A stretch of 64,000 nucleotides of DNA, from positions 1,674,001-1,738,000 of the forward strand of contig OZ218954.1 in assembly GCA_965112735.1 (NCBI GenBank), given 5' to 3'. The position numbers and the translations under genes were made by a program. The number at the start of each line of letters is the position of its first letter. Position 1 is the first letter of the stretch. The stretch is from Phaeosaccion multiseriatum (Eukaryota; Ochrophyta, other classes). Positions 1 through 12,076 of this stretch are shown here, one piece after another. A model generated the notes under the pieces. That model was given only the letters and a program-made list of their open reading frames with translations, did no database searches and had not been told where the DNA came from.

Positions 1-2301
1 GTCCTTCAGGCAGACCTCGTCTCCCCCTCCCTCACTCATGGCGACTTTTGGACGAGGTACTTTTACAGAGCGGAACGGGTCATCAACCCAAGGCCCTCTG
101 TGTTGGTGCAGGGGCTGGGGGAGGACGACGATGAGCACGAGGAGCTCTCGTGGGGCGTTGACGACGATGACGACGAGGACAATGGTGGTGGTGATGATGA
201 AGAGAGTAGTGCTGCCAAGAAGCACGAGGAGGAGGACAAGGAGGGAAGAGATGAAGATGGACCAGCAGAACCCGCTGAGGGGACTGAGGATGAAGGATCA
301 TCTTGTGGAGCTGGAGCTGGAGCTGCTGTATCGCCTCTGGCAGGGGCGGTATCAGCCGCCCCGGCCTCACCGTCCTCTTCTCGAACAAGTAAGCCAACAA
401 GAGAAAGATGAGGCTGGAGAGGAGCCCCTATGACCTCTTGAGGTCTGGTTTCTGGTCTTGTACTCGTCAATGTGTGCCCCCTATTCCCCCTTGCTCTCGC
501 ACGGGGCGCCAACGAACGTCTCTAAGGGCGACACCTCATTGTCGTGCGCTCTCTCATCCGTCCCATCCGACCCCTTTTCTCTCTCCCCACAGAGGGCCAG
601 TCAGCCGCAGCAGCTCAGGAATCCCACTCTTCTGACGGCCGTGCTGCTGCCGTGGAAGAGTTGCGATCAACGCAACAAGCCCTCGCAAAGAGCAACTCGA
701 CGGTGGAGGCCCTCACTAAGGCTGCTGCCGCCGCTGCGTTGGAACTGGAGACGGAGCGAGCGGAAAATGAAGAGAAGATGAAGTTGTGGAAAGAGCGGGC
801 AGAGGTGCGTGGGTGCGTGCGTGCATGCGTGGGGGAAGGGGATGTGTGGGTGGTTGGGCTGGGGAAGGAGGCTCCTTGTCGACACAGCAAATTCCAACTC
901 GATGGCCGGTGCCGTGATGTGATGCGCTTCGATACCGATCCCGTTTATGGTTTTCGACCTTCAGTGGTAAGGTCACATGAATCGAAAAGTTCAGTATGAA
1001 ATGCAATACGCCTCTCCGTATCATCTGCAGGAGATGAAAGTGCAACGCAACAACTACACCAAAGATGCTGACGTGCTTCGGGAGGAGCTCGAGTGTCTCA
1101 AACAGCAGGTGAGTGAGTGCTTGCGAGAAGAGGGTTTGCTCCGTTCGGTCTCTTTGGAGCATCGTGCGCCCCCCCGATGGGACTTGTCGCGTCGAGTAGA
1201 GGGGCGCTCACTCCTATCTTGTTCCTTCCTTGCTCACTGACTCACTGACTGACTCACTGACTGACTCACTGACTGACTCACTGACTGACTCACTGACTGA
1301 GCGCCTCATCATGTGTCCTTTCTTCCTTGATGCGGAACACTCCATACTCTTATTACTCCGTACTCTATGAAATACACGAGCAGGTAGGCTCCGCGTCAAG
1401 AGGCGGAGGCTTGGAGGCGGGCAGCAGGGAGGGGACTGTCGATGAGCAGGTACGAGCAGCGGGAGGGTGGAGGGAAGGGTAGCTGCGTGTCTGTTTCAGT
1501 CCCATCGGGGCGCGCCCATAGTTCCTGGCCTTTGTACTATTTTTTAATCTTGAGCGTGGTTGGGTGCCCCCGACACCCTCTTTTCAGGTGAAGCGCTTGG
1601 AAGAGGAGCTGAAGGAGGCGAGGGAGATGATCGACCAGGTTAAGGCGGACAGGCACGAGGGTGTCATGGGGGCGCGTGAAGCGGCACAGGAAGCTCTCAT
1701 GACTGCTATGGAACAGGCCGAGGAGGAGAGGGAGGAGGCGGTGGCGGCGGCCTTGGCGGAAGAGCGGGAGAGAAGAGAGCAGGACGTGGAGATGGCAGTA
1801 AAAGAGGCAGTGGATGCAGCAGTGTCGGCGGTGAAAGAGGAGCTGGGGCAGGAGATTGAGCGCCTGCGGATGCGAGAGCGGGAGGTGCAAGAGAGAGCGG
1901 AGAGGGAGAGGGAGGAGGCGCTTTCAGCGATGGAGGTGCAGCACAAGGCGGAGGTAGGGGCATTGCGAACGAAATTGGAGGCCGCCGAAGAGGCAGCTGC
2001 TCAGGCAACTGCAGCAGCAGCAGCAGCAGCAGGAGGAGGAGGAGGAGGAGGAGGAGGAGGAACCGCAGCAAGGGGCGGGGGTGGGGAGAGCCCTACACCT
2101 GGGCAACAACAGCAAGTCACAGAGGACGACGGCGGAGATCAGGACTGGGGGGGAGAGGACGTCAAGAGCTGCTCCACGGAGAGCGCGATGCTCGTGAACC
2201 GCTCCGACGCTGCCAGTGAGGACAGAGGCGGCGCCGCGGAGATTCGGCTTCACTTGGATGATGAGGACGAGGGGGGGGCGTGGGACGACGAGTGGTCTTG
2301 A
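1..2301 (+). CDS. BSD-domain, coiled-coil protein (5' partial)
   Basis: The gene enters from the left edge already in frame. Proposed exons are 1-388, 593-804, 1031-1108, 1384-1449 and 1588-2301; all junctions are GT-AG and phase-consistent, giving about 485 residues to the TGA. The 66-base exon 1384-1449 is the least certain because its acceptor lacks a pyrimidine tract. Residues 15-30 (GDFWTRYFYRAERV) match the C-terminal core of a BSD domain, whose hallmark is a Phe-Trp pair followed by Tyr-Phe. After it come an Asp/Glu-rich stretch, a long heptad-like Glu/Lys/Arg/Ala coiled coil (exons 2, 3 and 5), a poly-Ala/Gly run and an acidic tail ending WDDEWS. BSD proteins include TFIIH p62 subunits, synapse-associated proteins and BSDC1-like proteins; the acidic Trp-containing tail resembles the last group. 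The exact role is not decidable here. The N-terminus is missing. Confidence 0.72.
1233..1300. repeat. 12-base tandem repeat (CTCACTGACTGA)n
   Basis: About 5.5 near-perfect copies of a 12-base unit lie in the intron between exons 3 and 4 of the BSD-domain gene. Confidence 0.9.
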
Positions 2302-2837
2302 TCGGGAAGGGGGGATGAGTGAGTGAGACGAATGCAGCAGCAGCAACAGCAGGAGGAGGAGTGAGAGCTGAGAAGAAACGAGGAAAGGGAAGAGGCAGAA
2401 CGGCAGCCGCACGCTGTCATCCTCTTCGCCGTGTGGGGCACGTGTTGGTTCTTCGTTGTGGTTATTTGTGTCCCCCTGCCTGGGGCGGTTCTCCCTCGTG
2501 GCACACGGCACACGTGCATGTACATACGATCGTGATGATGGGAGCAAGGAGGGGTCCCGTTGGCTGGGGGTGGTGAAGGGAAGGAGGGGGGGGCAGGCAT
2601 GTTGGCAAGCATGGAGGCATGGAACCATGGAGGCATGCACGCAGCGAGGCAGTTGGCGCCTCTTGGTCTGCTGCTCTGGTGGTGGAGAGGAGAGGCGGTG
2701 CGGGGCCTGTCTGTGTCGGGGGAGGAGCAAGGGGGAGCCTCCCTCACATTTGAGCCCGAGAACTTCTCAGGGCAATCTACCATGGTACAAGACTGGGTGG
2801 GTTTTTGCGGTGCCTGTGTAAATAGCACCTCAGCCCA

Positions 2838-2878
<41 letters not shown>

Positions 2879-3150
2879 AGGAGAGAGTCGAGGCGTTCCG
2901 ACTCATGTGAATGATAGGGAAGGGGGATTATAGGGTTGAACTTACAGAACTAAAAAAAGAAGAGGTTTTCTCCTCGCGACGGCTCTTTGTCCCATGTCCC
3001 ACCCCCCAACTTTTTTCTTTTCTTTTTGTGACAGGATTGTAACAACAGGGGAGGCTCGGTCGGGCAGATAATTGGGTTGAAGAGTTGGTGATACATTGAG
3101 GAAAGAAGAGAAAAGCAACAAAAAGATAAAATATTACATTACATCACATC
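2302..3150. other. Intergenic; (GT)n microsatellite, no gene seen
   Basis: This lies between two genes transcribed in the same direction. It holds a (GT)n tract at 2844-2875 and several G-rich runs. Open frames here are short, repeat-rich and lack recognisable domains. The last 100 bases before 3151 are A-rich and probably form the 5' untranslated region and core promoter of the next gene. Confidence 0.7.
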
Positions 3151-4384
3151 ATGATTGAGGCATGGTATATGGACGACGCCACGGACGTCGACCAGCGAGA
3201 GCCACACAGGAAGTGCCCTAACGAGCCGTGTGACGTGGATGCGCTGAAGCAGGTAAAGTAAACCTTTGCGCTGGAACTGCTCCTTCCCCTTTCTATATAT
3301 TAGGTGCTTGCTGCTCCATGACTTCTCGGGCAACGACCCTCCCATCACCATCACCGCCCCACACGCTGCAGTTGGGCGTTCTTCATTGGGCCCTTAACGC
3401 GGACAAGTTCGAGACGGACCCCGAGCTGCAGCAGATACGAGATGAGCGGGGCTACTCCTACCAAGACATAATTACGGTAAGAAAGAAAAAGACAGTGGAA
3501 TGAATGAAAGAGCGGTCATAGTGCTTGCTTTCTGACGGCCTTCTTTCAACATTGGATGTGTGCAGGTGTCTCCGGACAAGCTGCCAAACTACGAGGAGAA
3601 AATAAAGTCGTTCTTCGAGGTGGGTGTCAGTGCGGTTGGGGTGTGAGGAAAGCTGGTGACGATAATGCATTATGCAGGGAGAGAGGGAGGCTTGGCTTAG
3701 GTCTCGTCTCTCAAGCTCAGCTACATGCGCCGCAATGGTCCGCCTGCAACCCCTCCCACTGTCCAGGAGCACATCCACAGCGACGAGGAGATTCGGTACA
3801 TCCTCGAGGGAAGCGGCTTCTTCGATGTGCGAGACAAGCAAGACAGGTCAGGATGTTGGCCATACCCAGGACTCGGACCGAATGCGTATATGGCCTAGTG
3901 GAGAGGTCTGGTCGGTCAGTCAGTCAGTCAATGGATGGCCGAAGGGAAGCCCTACCAAAACCTTGAGAGAGCCGTTCTCACGCTTTCGTCTGCTGTCCTT
4001 AGCGGGCGGCAGCCGCCGTCGCCAGAGCCCAGCTTACCCAACACCGCTACACAACTGGACGACATTTCTTCTCATTCCTCCTGCTCATTATTTCTCTGTA
4101 TAGGTGGGTACGGATTTCGATGGGCAAGGGAGACATTATCACTCTCCCCGCCGGCATCTACCACCGCTTCACGCTGGACACCAACAACTACATCAAAGTA
4201 CGTATAGTATCAGTACTATTTTTGTTGCGATATGTAAGATGTCTCATTCATCCTCTCTACCCACCTCCGCTGCACCCCATGGCAGCATACCGCCACACGT
4301 ACGTCGTGCCTCACTGTATCTCACTATCTCAAGGCGTTGCTGATAAAAGTCTTTCAACAACTTTCACACGTCGCTCCCCCCTGC

Positions 4385-4423
<39 letters not shown>

Positions 4424-4624
4424 CCACTTTCCCTTGTATTACCTCACCTCCTCCCCTACCCGTTGGTCCTCCACATCACAACTGCGTCTGTTTTTTTTTC
4501 CCCTCATCGGCAGGCCATGCGACTTTTTGTCGGGGAACCCGTCTGGACCCCTCTGAACCGCCCTCAGGACGACCACCCTGCCCGGAGCAGCTACGTGCAA
4601 GGCTTGGGTCTCGCCCAAACGTGA
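3151..4624 (+). CDS. ADI1: Acireductone dioxygenase (methionine salvage)
   Basis: Six exons (3151-3252, 3372-3476, 3566-3619, 3767-3846, 4104-4197, 4514-4624) join in phase to 181 residues, the usual length of the family. The enzyme oxidises 1,2-dihydroxy-3-keto-5-methylthiopentene; with Fe(II) the product is the 2-keto acid precursor of methionine, with Ni(II) an off-pathway product. It is a cytosolic cupin. The metal ligands are visible: His89 and His91 in EHIHSDEE, Glu95, and His134 in AGIYHR. The conserved N-terminal MIEAWYMDD, the YSYQD segment and the GSGFFDVRD strand are all present. Start choice: the first ATG, matching the family N-terminus exactly. A (CT)n tract at 4392-4421 sits in the last intron. 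No residue looks abnormal, so an active enzyme is expected. Confidence 0.97.
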
Positions 4625-4809
4625 GCCGGACTTACCAGGTGTTCTTGAGCATGTGGTCGCACGGGCTGAGCTCGACGACGCGCTGTGACTCGCGAGCCCG
4701 AGACGGGGGCGGGTCTCCCTCTTGACTCCTCGGTGCTCTGTCTGGTTGAGGAGAGAGTTCCAGTTTCATGTTTTTGGCTTGGTGCTCGTCGCGTCGCTGC
4801 TGTGTGTCT

Positions 4810-4861
<52 letters not shown>

Positions 4862-5536
4862 GGGGGGGGGGGGCGAGAGAGAGAGAGCACCAGAGGCCTG
4901 TCCTATTTTGGGGCGAGGACATCCGGCACAGGAGAAGAGGATCGAAGAGGAGAGGTCGGGGCGCCGCTGCTGTGCTGTGCTGTGGTGTGGAAGCGAAGGA
5001 GTGCTTGTTCGGCCGAGCTTGTGAGGGCGGCCGACATTGCAGGGGATTCGATACTGACGCAGACGAACGTAGAGAAATAGAGCCGGTGTACAGCAGGAGA
5101 GGAGAACCTCAAACCATTTATTATCGTGTCGAGAGGACTAACTAAGCTACATTCGACCCTCTCAATCCTCAAGCGACAGACGAATAGCCATGAAATGGAA
5201 ACGGAAACTAAGAAATGAACACCCCCTTTTTTCCCGTTCCGGGCTGCTGGCCGGGTCTTCGACGCCAACGTACGGTACCCCTCTAGAGCATGCGAGAGAG
5301 ACGCGGGAGAAGAATAAAGGCGAACGATTGGTGATCTCTACCCCAGAGCAGGGTAGTAAGAGGAGCCCCTAAAATCAAGGAGCAGCCCCTTGATTTGGAG
5401 TGTGCTCTCATCGGGGGGGAAATTCTTTCCCTTGAACGGGGGAGAGAATGGAAAGGCATTATAAGGAGGGTGGGGTTAGGTAGGTGTGGTGGTACCGAGT
5501 AGCTGACGAGTGTGGTGAGCTTATTGGGTATACGCA
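4625..5536. other. Intergenic; (CA)n/(GA)n tracts and a hairpin
   Basis: No gene is seen. A compound microsatellite runs (CA)n 4812-4842, (GA)n to 4860, poly-G, then (GA)n to about 4888. At 5372-5396 there is a perfect 9-base inverted repeat (AAATCAAGG / CCTTGATTT) with a 7-base spacer, about 140 bases before the phosphatase start codon. Confidence 0.7.
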
Positions 5537-6597
5537 ATGGATGGAGTCGCTCAGCGGCGAAGGCAGCCTGGAGTTGAGGATGAGGAAGAGGAGGGGGAGG
5601 GGAGATCTGGGACGGCTGTGGGGAAGGCAGACAGCCCGGGCAGAGCGTCCGTGTCTACCGTGGCGACGACCAGCTTGAGTAGCAGCAGCAGTAGAGGAGG
5701 CAGCTTGCTGAGCTTTCGAAGCTTTCGTAGCAACGGAAGCGGCTCCAGCGTGGGCGAGAGCATCGAGGGCGACGCTTCCCCGACTGAGGGCACTCATGAC
5801 TACCCCCGGTTTGCGTCCGCCTTCTCCCCCTCTGCCGACCAGCCGTCCCCGGAGGAGGCTCAAGACCGCGTGGTGGATGGCAAGGGTGATGGGCAAGAGC
5901 AGCAGCCTGGGGATGAGCCTGACGGACACTGCTCACCTTCCTCGCCTACCCCGCGCATTTTCTTCTATCCACAAGCATTGCCGCCTCTAGCCCAGCGACG
6001 GCCGCCACCACCACATGCCAATAATGTTCTCATCGCGAGTGCTCCACCACCATCCCAGCACCAGCACCAGCCGCACCAGTACATGCAGGCACCGTCACCA
6101 CACCCTGCGAGACTTCGGAGCAGCAGCAACAGCAGTGGTACCGGGGCAGCTCCAAGTGGGGGTGTGGATACTTCTAGTGGGGGTGCGGACACGCGCTTCC
6201 CGGTCATGGGAAGGATTGCAACGTCATTTTTGCACAATTTCATGGCGGGCGGGGCGAGCCGCAGCAATAGTGAGAGCAACAGCACCAGCGAGAGTGACGG
6301 GGGCGGGGCGGGGGGAGGGAGGATGTTCAGGCTGGCGCGAAGGCGTGGAGGAGGAGGAGGAGGAGGAGGAGGAGGAGGAGGAGGAGGAGGAGAGGCAGAA
6401 GGAGATGCGGCAGCTGTCGTAGCCGCAGCTTCGGCGGCAGATGCTGCCGTAGTTACAACAGGGAGAGGGCGCGGGTATGAGCACAGCAGCAGCGGCGCTG
6501 CGGCAGCACGAGCGCCAGGAGTAACAACAGCAGCGGTGGATAGAGCGGGTGACTCGGGAGGAGGGCAGCGGCAGCTGCAGCTGCAGCAGCAACAACG

Positions 6598-6628
<31 letters not shown>

Positions 6629-6636
6629 CGACAACG

Positions 6637-6678
<42 letters not shown>

Positions 6679-9600
6679 GCAACAGCAACAGCAGCAGCAG
6701 CGGCAAGAGGTGGGCTGCACTGCCGTGTCTGCCGTATCACCAACTCCTGCAGGGGGGAGTGCCCACCCGCCCCCAGCCCCTCCTGGGCAGATGAATCCCT
6801 ACCTCTTCATTCAGAGGCTCCCTGCGTACCAAGAGGTAAGCGACTCCCCCCCCAATGCTGCGAGTCTTGCCCCCTCCGCGCCTTCCTGCGGCTCTCGGCA
6901 GCAGCAGCAGCAGCAGTAGCAGCAGTAGCAGCAGTAGCAGCAGCAGAAAGTGCAGCAGGGCTTCTTCAAACTCGCGCACAGTGTGTTGCGTGCACGTTTG
7001 TACGTGCGTGTGTTCAGCCCATTAATTTCGCTACACCTGTTGCCGAGCTCTCTCCCCTGCCCCCCCCCCCTTCTCCCCCTCCTTTGTGCTCTGCGTAGCG
7101 CTGGCATCTGTGGCGTGGCTTTGCTGATTGATGAAGGTGTTCTTGCTCCTCTCCCCCGCCTCCCTCCCTCTATGTCCGTCTGTGTGTGTCAAACGATGCA
7201 GGTTGCGGTTTCACGCCCTGCGATCCTTCCTCCTCGCACAGGAGAGAGACGCAAGCGAAAGCTCAGTCTCACCGGTCGAATAGAGCAGCACCAGCAGCAG
7301 CAGCAACAACAACAACAACAACAACAACAACAGCAGGGTAGGGAAAGAAGCAGCGGGCCAGCCGCACCCCACCCCACAGGCAGCAACCTCATCAGCAGTA
7401 GTAGCCCGGAAGAGAACCGTGGAAGGGAGCTTCCTGTCAGCAGCGGTAGCAGCGGCAGGAGTAGCAGCAGCAGCCGCGGCGGCGGTAGCGGCTGTTCGAG
7501 CGGTTCGATTTGTGGTGGGAATCGTGGTAGTGGAGACGGCGGTCAGGTATTCAACAGCAACAGCAGCAGTCAATCCCCCATCACTCAGGTATTCAACAGC
7601 AACAGCAGCTGTCAATCCTCCACCTCTCAGGTATTCAACAGCAACAGCAGCTGTTACTCCACCACGGCTCAGGTATTCAACAGCAACAGCAGCAGTCACT
7701 CTCAGGTATTCAACAGCAATAGCAGCTGTCACTCCACCACGGCTCAGGTATTCAACAGCAACAGCAGCTGTCAATCCTCCACCTCTCAGGTATTCAACAG
7801 CAACAGCAGCTGTCACTCCACCACCGCTCAGGTATTCAACAGCAACACCAGCTGTCACTCCACCACCGCTCCCGAGCCTCTGTGGAGTCTCAGCCAAGGC
7901 CTGACGCAGATGCAGATTGATAACACGCAGAGTACGTTCTACGGTGTTCCACTGGATTTGGACATTCGAAAGTACGGGGGCACGCAGATTGACGGTGAGT
8001 CAAAGCAAATACAGCGAGTCTCCGTCTCCCTCCTCCTCCCCCTCCTCCTTATGCTGACAGAAGGGGAGTGAAGTGTGCGGTGTCCTGTTGCCGTAGGGGT
8101 GGGGTGGGTGTGGGGGCTTGGGTGCTCACTGCCTGATGGTGTGTCGGTTCCTATGGCCTGGGCCCTGATCGTGACTGATTCGAACTCCCAACTTTGTCGT
8201 GTCTTTTCCCTGCTGCTTGCTTGTGTTCGACACATGGTCAATCATGCCAATCCCTTCGGCATACCCACACCGTAGAAGAAGGGCGTGGGGGAACAAGTGC
8301 GGACCCGGAGGCTGAAACTGAAACTGCACAGGTCACACACACGCACAGGCGCGCGGCCTCTCCAACCAGTCACAGCAAGAATAGTAGTAGTAGTAGTAGT
8401 AGTAGTAGCAACCTCAGCAGCAGCGGTAGGAGGAAACGACCTACGATCACCGGGGGGAGTGACCATCTTAACTTAGGGGAGAAGCGGGCTTCGTGGGCCA
8501 TGCCAACAGATTCACGGGAGATACATGGGGGACGGGTCACCACCACCACCAGCAGCAGCAGCAGTAGCAGCAGCGGCAGCAGTAGCAGTAACAGAAGCAG
8601 CAGCAGCAGTAGGAGCAGCAGCAGCAGCAGGCGGAGGGGGGCTGAAGGGACGGGAAGGAGCAACGCCGATGGCAGTGGGGCTGTGGCTGCTGACGTCATC
8701 GAGGAGGAGGTGAAGGAGTTGGCTCTACGGCAACTCTGTGTGATTGAAGAAGAGGGAGGAGGAGGCGTGCAGGAGACGGACGCATGCGCAATGGACATGG
8801 CTCCTCCTCCCCCTCCTCTTCCTCACCCTCCTCCTGCTGGTGCCGGTACCGCTGCCGCTGCTGGTAGCGCTACTGCTGGCACCGCTTCTTCATCATCATC
8901 ATCTTCTTCTTCTTCTTCTTCTTCCCATGCCTTGACGAGTGGAGGATGCGCGAGCTGCTCAACCCCCTCCTCCTCCATGACCCTCGTGCTGGACCTCGAT
9001 GAAACGCTCGTGCATTGCTCCATCGACCCTCTGCCCAACCCGGATGCCATCCTCCCTGTCTCGTTCAACGGAGAGGAGTACACCGTCTACGTGCAGAAAC
9101 GGCCGCACCTCATACCCTTTTTGAAGAAGGCTTCAGGTGAGGAGAGGGAGAGAGAGGGAACAGAAGTGGGGGAGAAGGTCGGACAGCAGTAGCAGCAGCT
9201 TCTTCTACTGACTCATCTTGTTTTTGTCTTAATGTTTGTGTTGCCGCAGCTCATGCCCAAATGACTCTAACCCTCCCTCCCACGTCTACCCCCTCCTTCA
9301 CTTTCCTACTTCTACACACTGCTACTACTACTACTACTATATACTTCTACTACTACTACACATACTTCTTCTACTCCCAAACTTTTTTTTTCTACTACTC
9401 TACTCCAACTGCTCCTGCTGCTCTACTACTGCTCTACTACCACTACGGTATGTCCCCCTAATGCCTTGTTGTGGCCTTCAGAGCTTTTCGAGGTTGTGGT
9501 TTTTACAGCATCCCAGAGTGCCTACGCCGATTCGCTCTTGGACACGATTGACCCAGAGGGACAGCTCATCCAGTAAGTCAGTGAACGGACATGCAGGGGG

Positions 9601-9689
9601 AGGGGAGGGGTCTGCTGCATCTAGCTAGTGCTACACTATGCACGTCTGGAGTGTGCCATACTCGGTCAAATCCTCTCTCGATGTCTCCT

Positions 9690-9735
<46 letters not shown>

Positions 9736-10258
9736 TTCTGGCTCTCTCTCTCCTGACTCTCCTCTCTCCACCTCTCTTCTCTTTCTTTCTCCCTCCCCCC
9801 CCCCCCCCCCCCTTCCTACCCATCCATCCCAGCCACCGCCTGTTTCGAGACGCTTGCCTGCCCGTCGGAGGAAACTTCCTCAAAGATCTCAGTGTCCTTG
9901 GCCGAGACCTCTCCCGTGTGGTGCTTGTAGACAACAGCCCGCACGCCTACGGATACCACTTGGACTCAGGCGTGCCCATCTTGAGTTGGTATGGCGACCG
10001 GTCGGATGTGGAACTGCTCAAGCTGTATGAGTTCTTACGTAGCATTGCGCATGCCAAGGATGTGCGGCCTGTGGTGCGGAATGTGTTTCGCTCGCAGGAA
10101 CTCGTCAACATGGCCAAGTGAGTCTTTTTTCTGAAAGTTTCAGTCAGTCTCAGTTGCAGCTGTTACCGCCACGCCACCTCCCCAATGTTATAACCAAAAT
10201 CATGGCGTGTATATACCCCCCCCCCCACTTGTCCGTCCGTCTTCGCAGGGCCTCGTGA
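5537..10258 (+). CDS. SCP/NIF-family CTD-type phosphatase with giant low-complexity N-terminus
   Basis: Exons supported: 5537-6835, 7202-7994, one ending at 9136, 9482-9572, 9833-10117, and either a stop at 10119-10121 or a tiny last exon 10249-10258. The start of the exon ending at 9136 is unresolved (between about 8330 and 8510); the best phase-compatible acceptors are 8477 and 8510. The C-terminal 200 residues are a HAD phosphatase of the FCP1/SCP/Dullard type: VLDLDETLVHCS carries the two catalytic Asp (DxDxT), followed by VVVFTASQSAYAD, HRLFRDAC, GNFLKDLSVLGRDL and VLVDNSPHAY. Such enzymes remove phosphate from Ser in RNA polymerase II CTD or other proteins. The preceding roughly 850 residues are poly-Gln, poly-Ser and poly-Gly with a 14-residue tandem repeat. 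The start is the first ATG of the long frame and is not independently supported. Confidence 0.88.
6346..6392. repeat. (GGA)n coding for poly-Gly
   Basis: A pure GGA trinucleotide run in exon 1 of the phosphatase gene encodes about 15 consecutive glycines. Confidence 0.95.
6571..6705. repeat. (CAA/CAG)n coding for poly-Gln
   Basis: About 40 glutamine codons, mostly CAA with CGA interruptions, occur in exon 1 of the phosphatase gene. A second shorter CAG/CAA run (7290-7334) lies at the start of exon 2. Confidence 0.95.
7544..7870 (+). repeat. 42-base in-frame tandem repeat (QVFNSNSSC...)
   Basis: Eight units start at 7544, 7586, 7628, 7670, 7703, 7745, 7787 and 7829. All are 42 bases except the fourth (33). 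Each encodes QVFNSNSS followed by a variable C/S-x-S-T-x part. Each unit begins CAGGTATTC, which resembles a splice donor. Confidence 0.95.
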
Positions 10259-11404
10259 AGAGAACATTCACTACGCTCAAGCTCGGAGACAGACAAACGC
10301 ACACAGAGAGAGAGGGAGAGAGAGAAAGAGAGAGAGAGAGAAAGAAAGAGAGAGAGAGAGAGAGAAGGAGGAGGAGGGAGTGCTCGGGACCAGGCATCCG
10401 CTACCATCTTTGACGTCCCAGGGGGGGGGTGTTCCTACGAAGGAGCCCTTTAATTTGAGGGGTGGTGGATGACAATGTCCAGAGGTTTAATTTTGAAACA
10501 AATGGTTTTACTTTGCCGATTCACGCGCCTGCCTCAGGCAAGAGTGGCGGGTTGAGGGGGAGGGGATGACAGCGAGAGACTTTGCTTCCACGCCGATACA
10601 CGATATATGGGCGATGTGGCAACCCACCGCGGCTGGCCGCCGTTCGCTCTCGACCCCTTGCAGGAGACACGAGACCGAAGGGGCGACATGCACAACTGAT
10701 AACCACAGCGACAGACACAGCAACACCAGCCCTCATTGAGGCGTTAAGTAGGACTGAGGGAAGGAAGGGCTTTGAGAATGATGAGGTGGGGTCGGGGAGG
10801 GGAGGGGAGGGGAGGGAGGGGGGCCAGTCAGTCCCAAGGTCATTGGTCAGCAAGGAGAGCGTACAAGTCATGAGAAAGCGTGGTCGTACCGACCGAAGAT
10901 AAGACAACGCATAATAGAAGAGGAGATTGACCGAACGTCGCTATCGTCGACCATCGACTTGATGAAGTACTGTACATGTGTGTGTACACTCTCGCCACTC
11001 ACTCCACTCCATCTGTGGTCAGATCAAGCGCGTTCCTCTTCGCTACAGTAAGGCCCTGATCATCTGCCCCGACACAGAAACCATTCTTATAAACAGACAA
11101 AATGAAGCCACGTGTGGGGTGGGGGCTGGGGCTGGTGGTGATGTAGTGTGTATTTTGGTTCGGCGAAACAGACGTTATCCCGTTTGTAATGGGTTCGTGG
11201 GTGGGTGGCAAAGCTCTCAAGTGTGAGCATTGAGCAAGAGCAGAGAGGGAGAAGAAACAAGTAAGAGGAGGGTGGGGCTACTATGCTGCAACTATGCTGC
11301 TATCCCCAGAGGGAAGGTGCCACCTGCTGCCACCCCCCCTCCTTCTCCTGCTGGCTGCTGTGGAGCAACACGCCATGCTACTGCTGGAAGCGAGTAAAGC
11401 ACGG

Positions 11405-11453
<49 letters not shown>

Positions 11454-12076
11454 AGTTGCGTGCACAGGGCACTACCCTCCCATCCCCCCTCACACTCCAG
11501 CGCCGTCAGCCCTCCATCCGCCTGAGAAGAAATAGGGCGACACCCCCCCCCACCCTCCCCGCAGCGCATTCGGTCTATACCCCTCCGCACTCTCTTTGCC
11601 GCGAATCCGTCCATCTCATCCAAGGAAAAGCCGCAATAAGTCCAGTCCAGAGGCCCACGGCGGGCAAACGGGGCGAGAGAGGGGTGGGGCAGCAGGGCGG
11701 TACTCGAAGAACTTGCACCATGCAAGCAAGCAAAACCCACCACCACACACAAGCCTCTCTCCTCTCCCATTCCCTCTCCACCTCCATCACCGAAGATGGC
11801 CGCCGCACCAGCCCACCACCAGAGCATGTTGGGGGCAAAATTTACTCTTCAAAGCGCTTGTGGGCAGTCCTGCGGTCGTCCATATGGGGTGGTACGTACT
11901 ACCGCCCCCCCCCCCCCCCCCCCCATCTTTCCTTCCTCTTCCTCCCCCTCCTCTTCCTCGCCATTCCCCCCCCCTCCCCCCCCTCTCACAGCGCATCTCT
12001 CGGGAGGTTCCATGTTCCATGTGGTGCCATCCATCTGTCTATAGGAGGGGGGTTCCAACTTGTGCCATCCATCCGT
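10259..12076. other. Convergent intergenic region, no gene recognised
   Basis: These 1.8 kb lie between the 3' ends of the phosphatase and UEV genes. They contain (GA)n at 10304-10368, (GT)n at 11407-11445 and several poly-C runs. A 73-codon minus-strand frame (10999-11220) has one stretch of ordinary composition, but no flanking exon or domain could be tied to it. Confidence 0.6.

Noticed and set aside
7544-7870. CRISPR-like regular repeats
   Set aside because: The units are contiguous, in frame and without unique spacers, inside a eukaryotic exon.
10999-11220. Minus-strand frame with a normal-looking segment (KNGFCVGADDQGLTVAKRN)
   Set aside because: It is short, its start is upstream of simple sequence, and no splice-consistent neighbours or family could be named.
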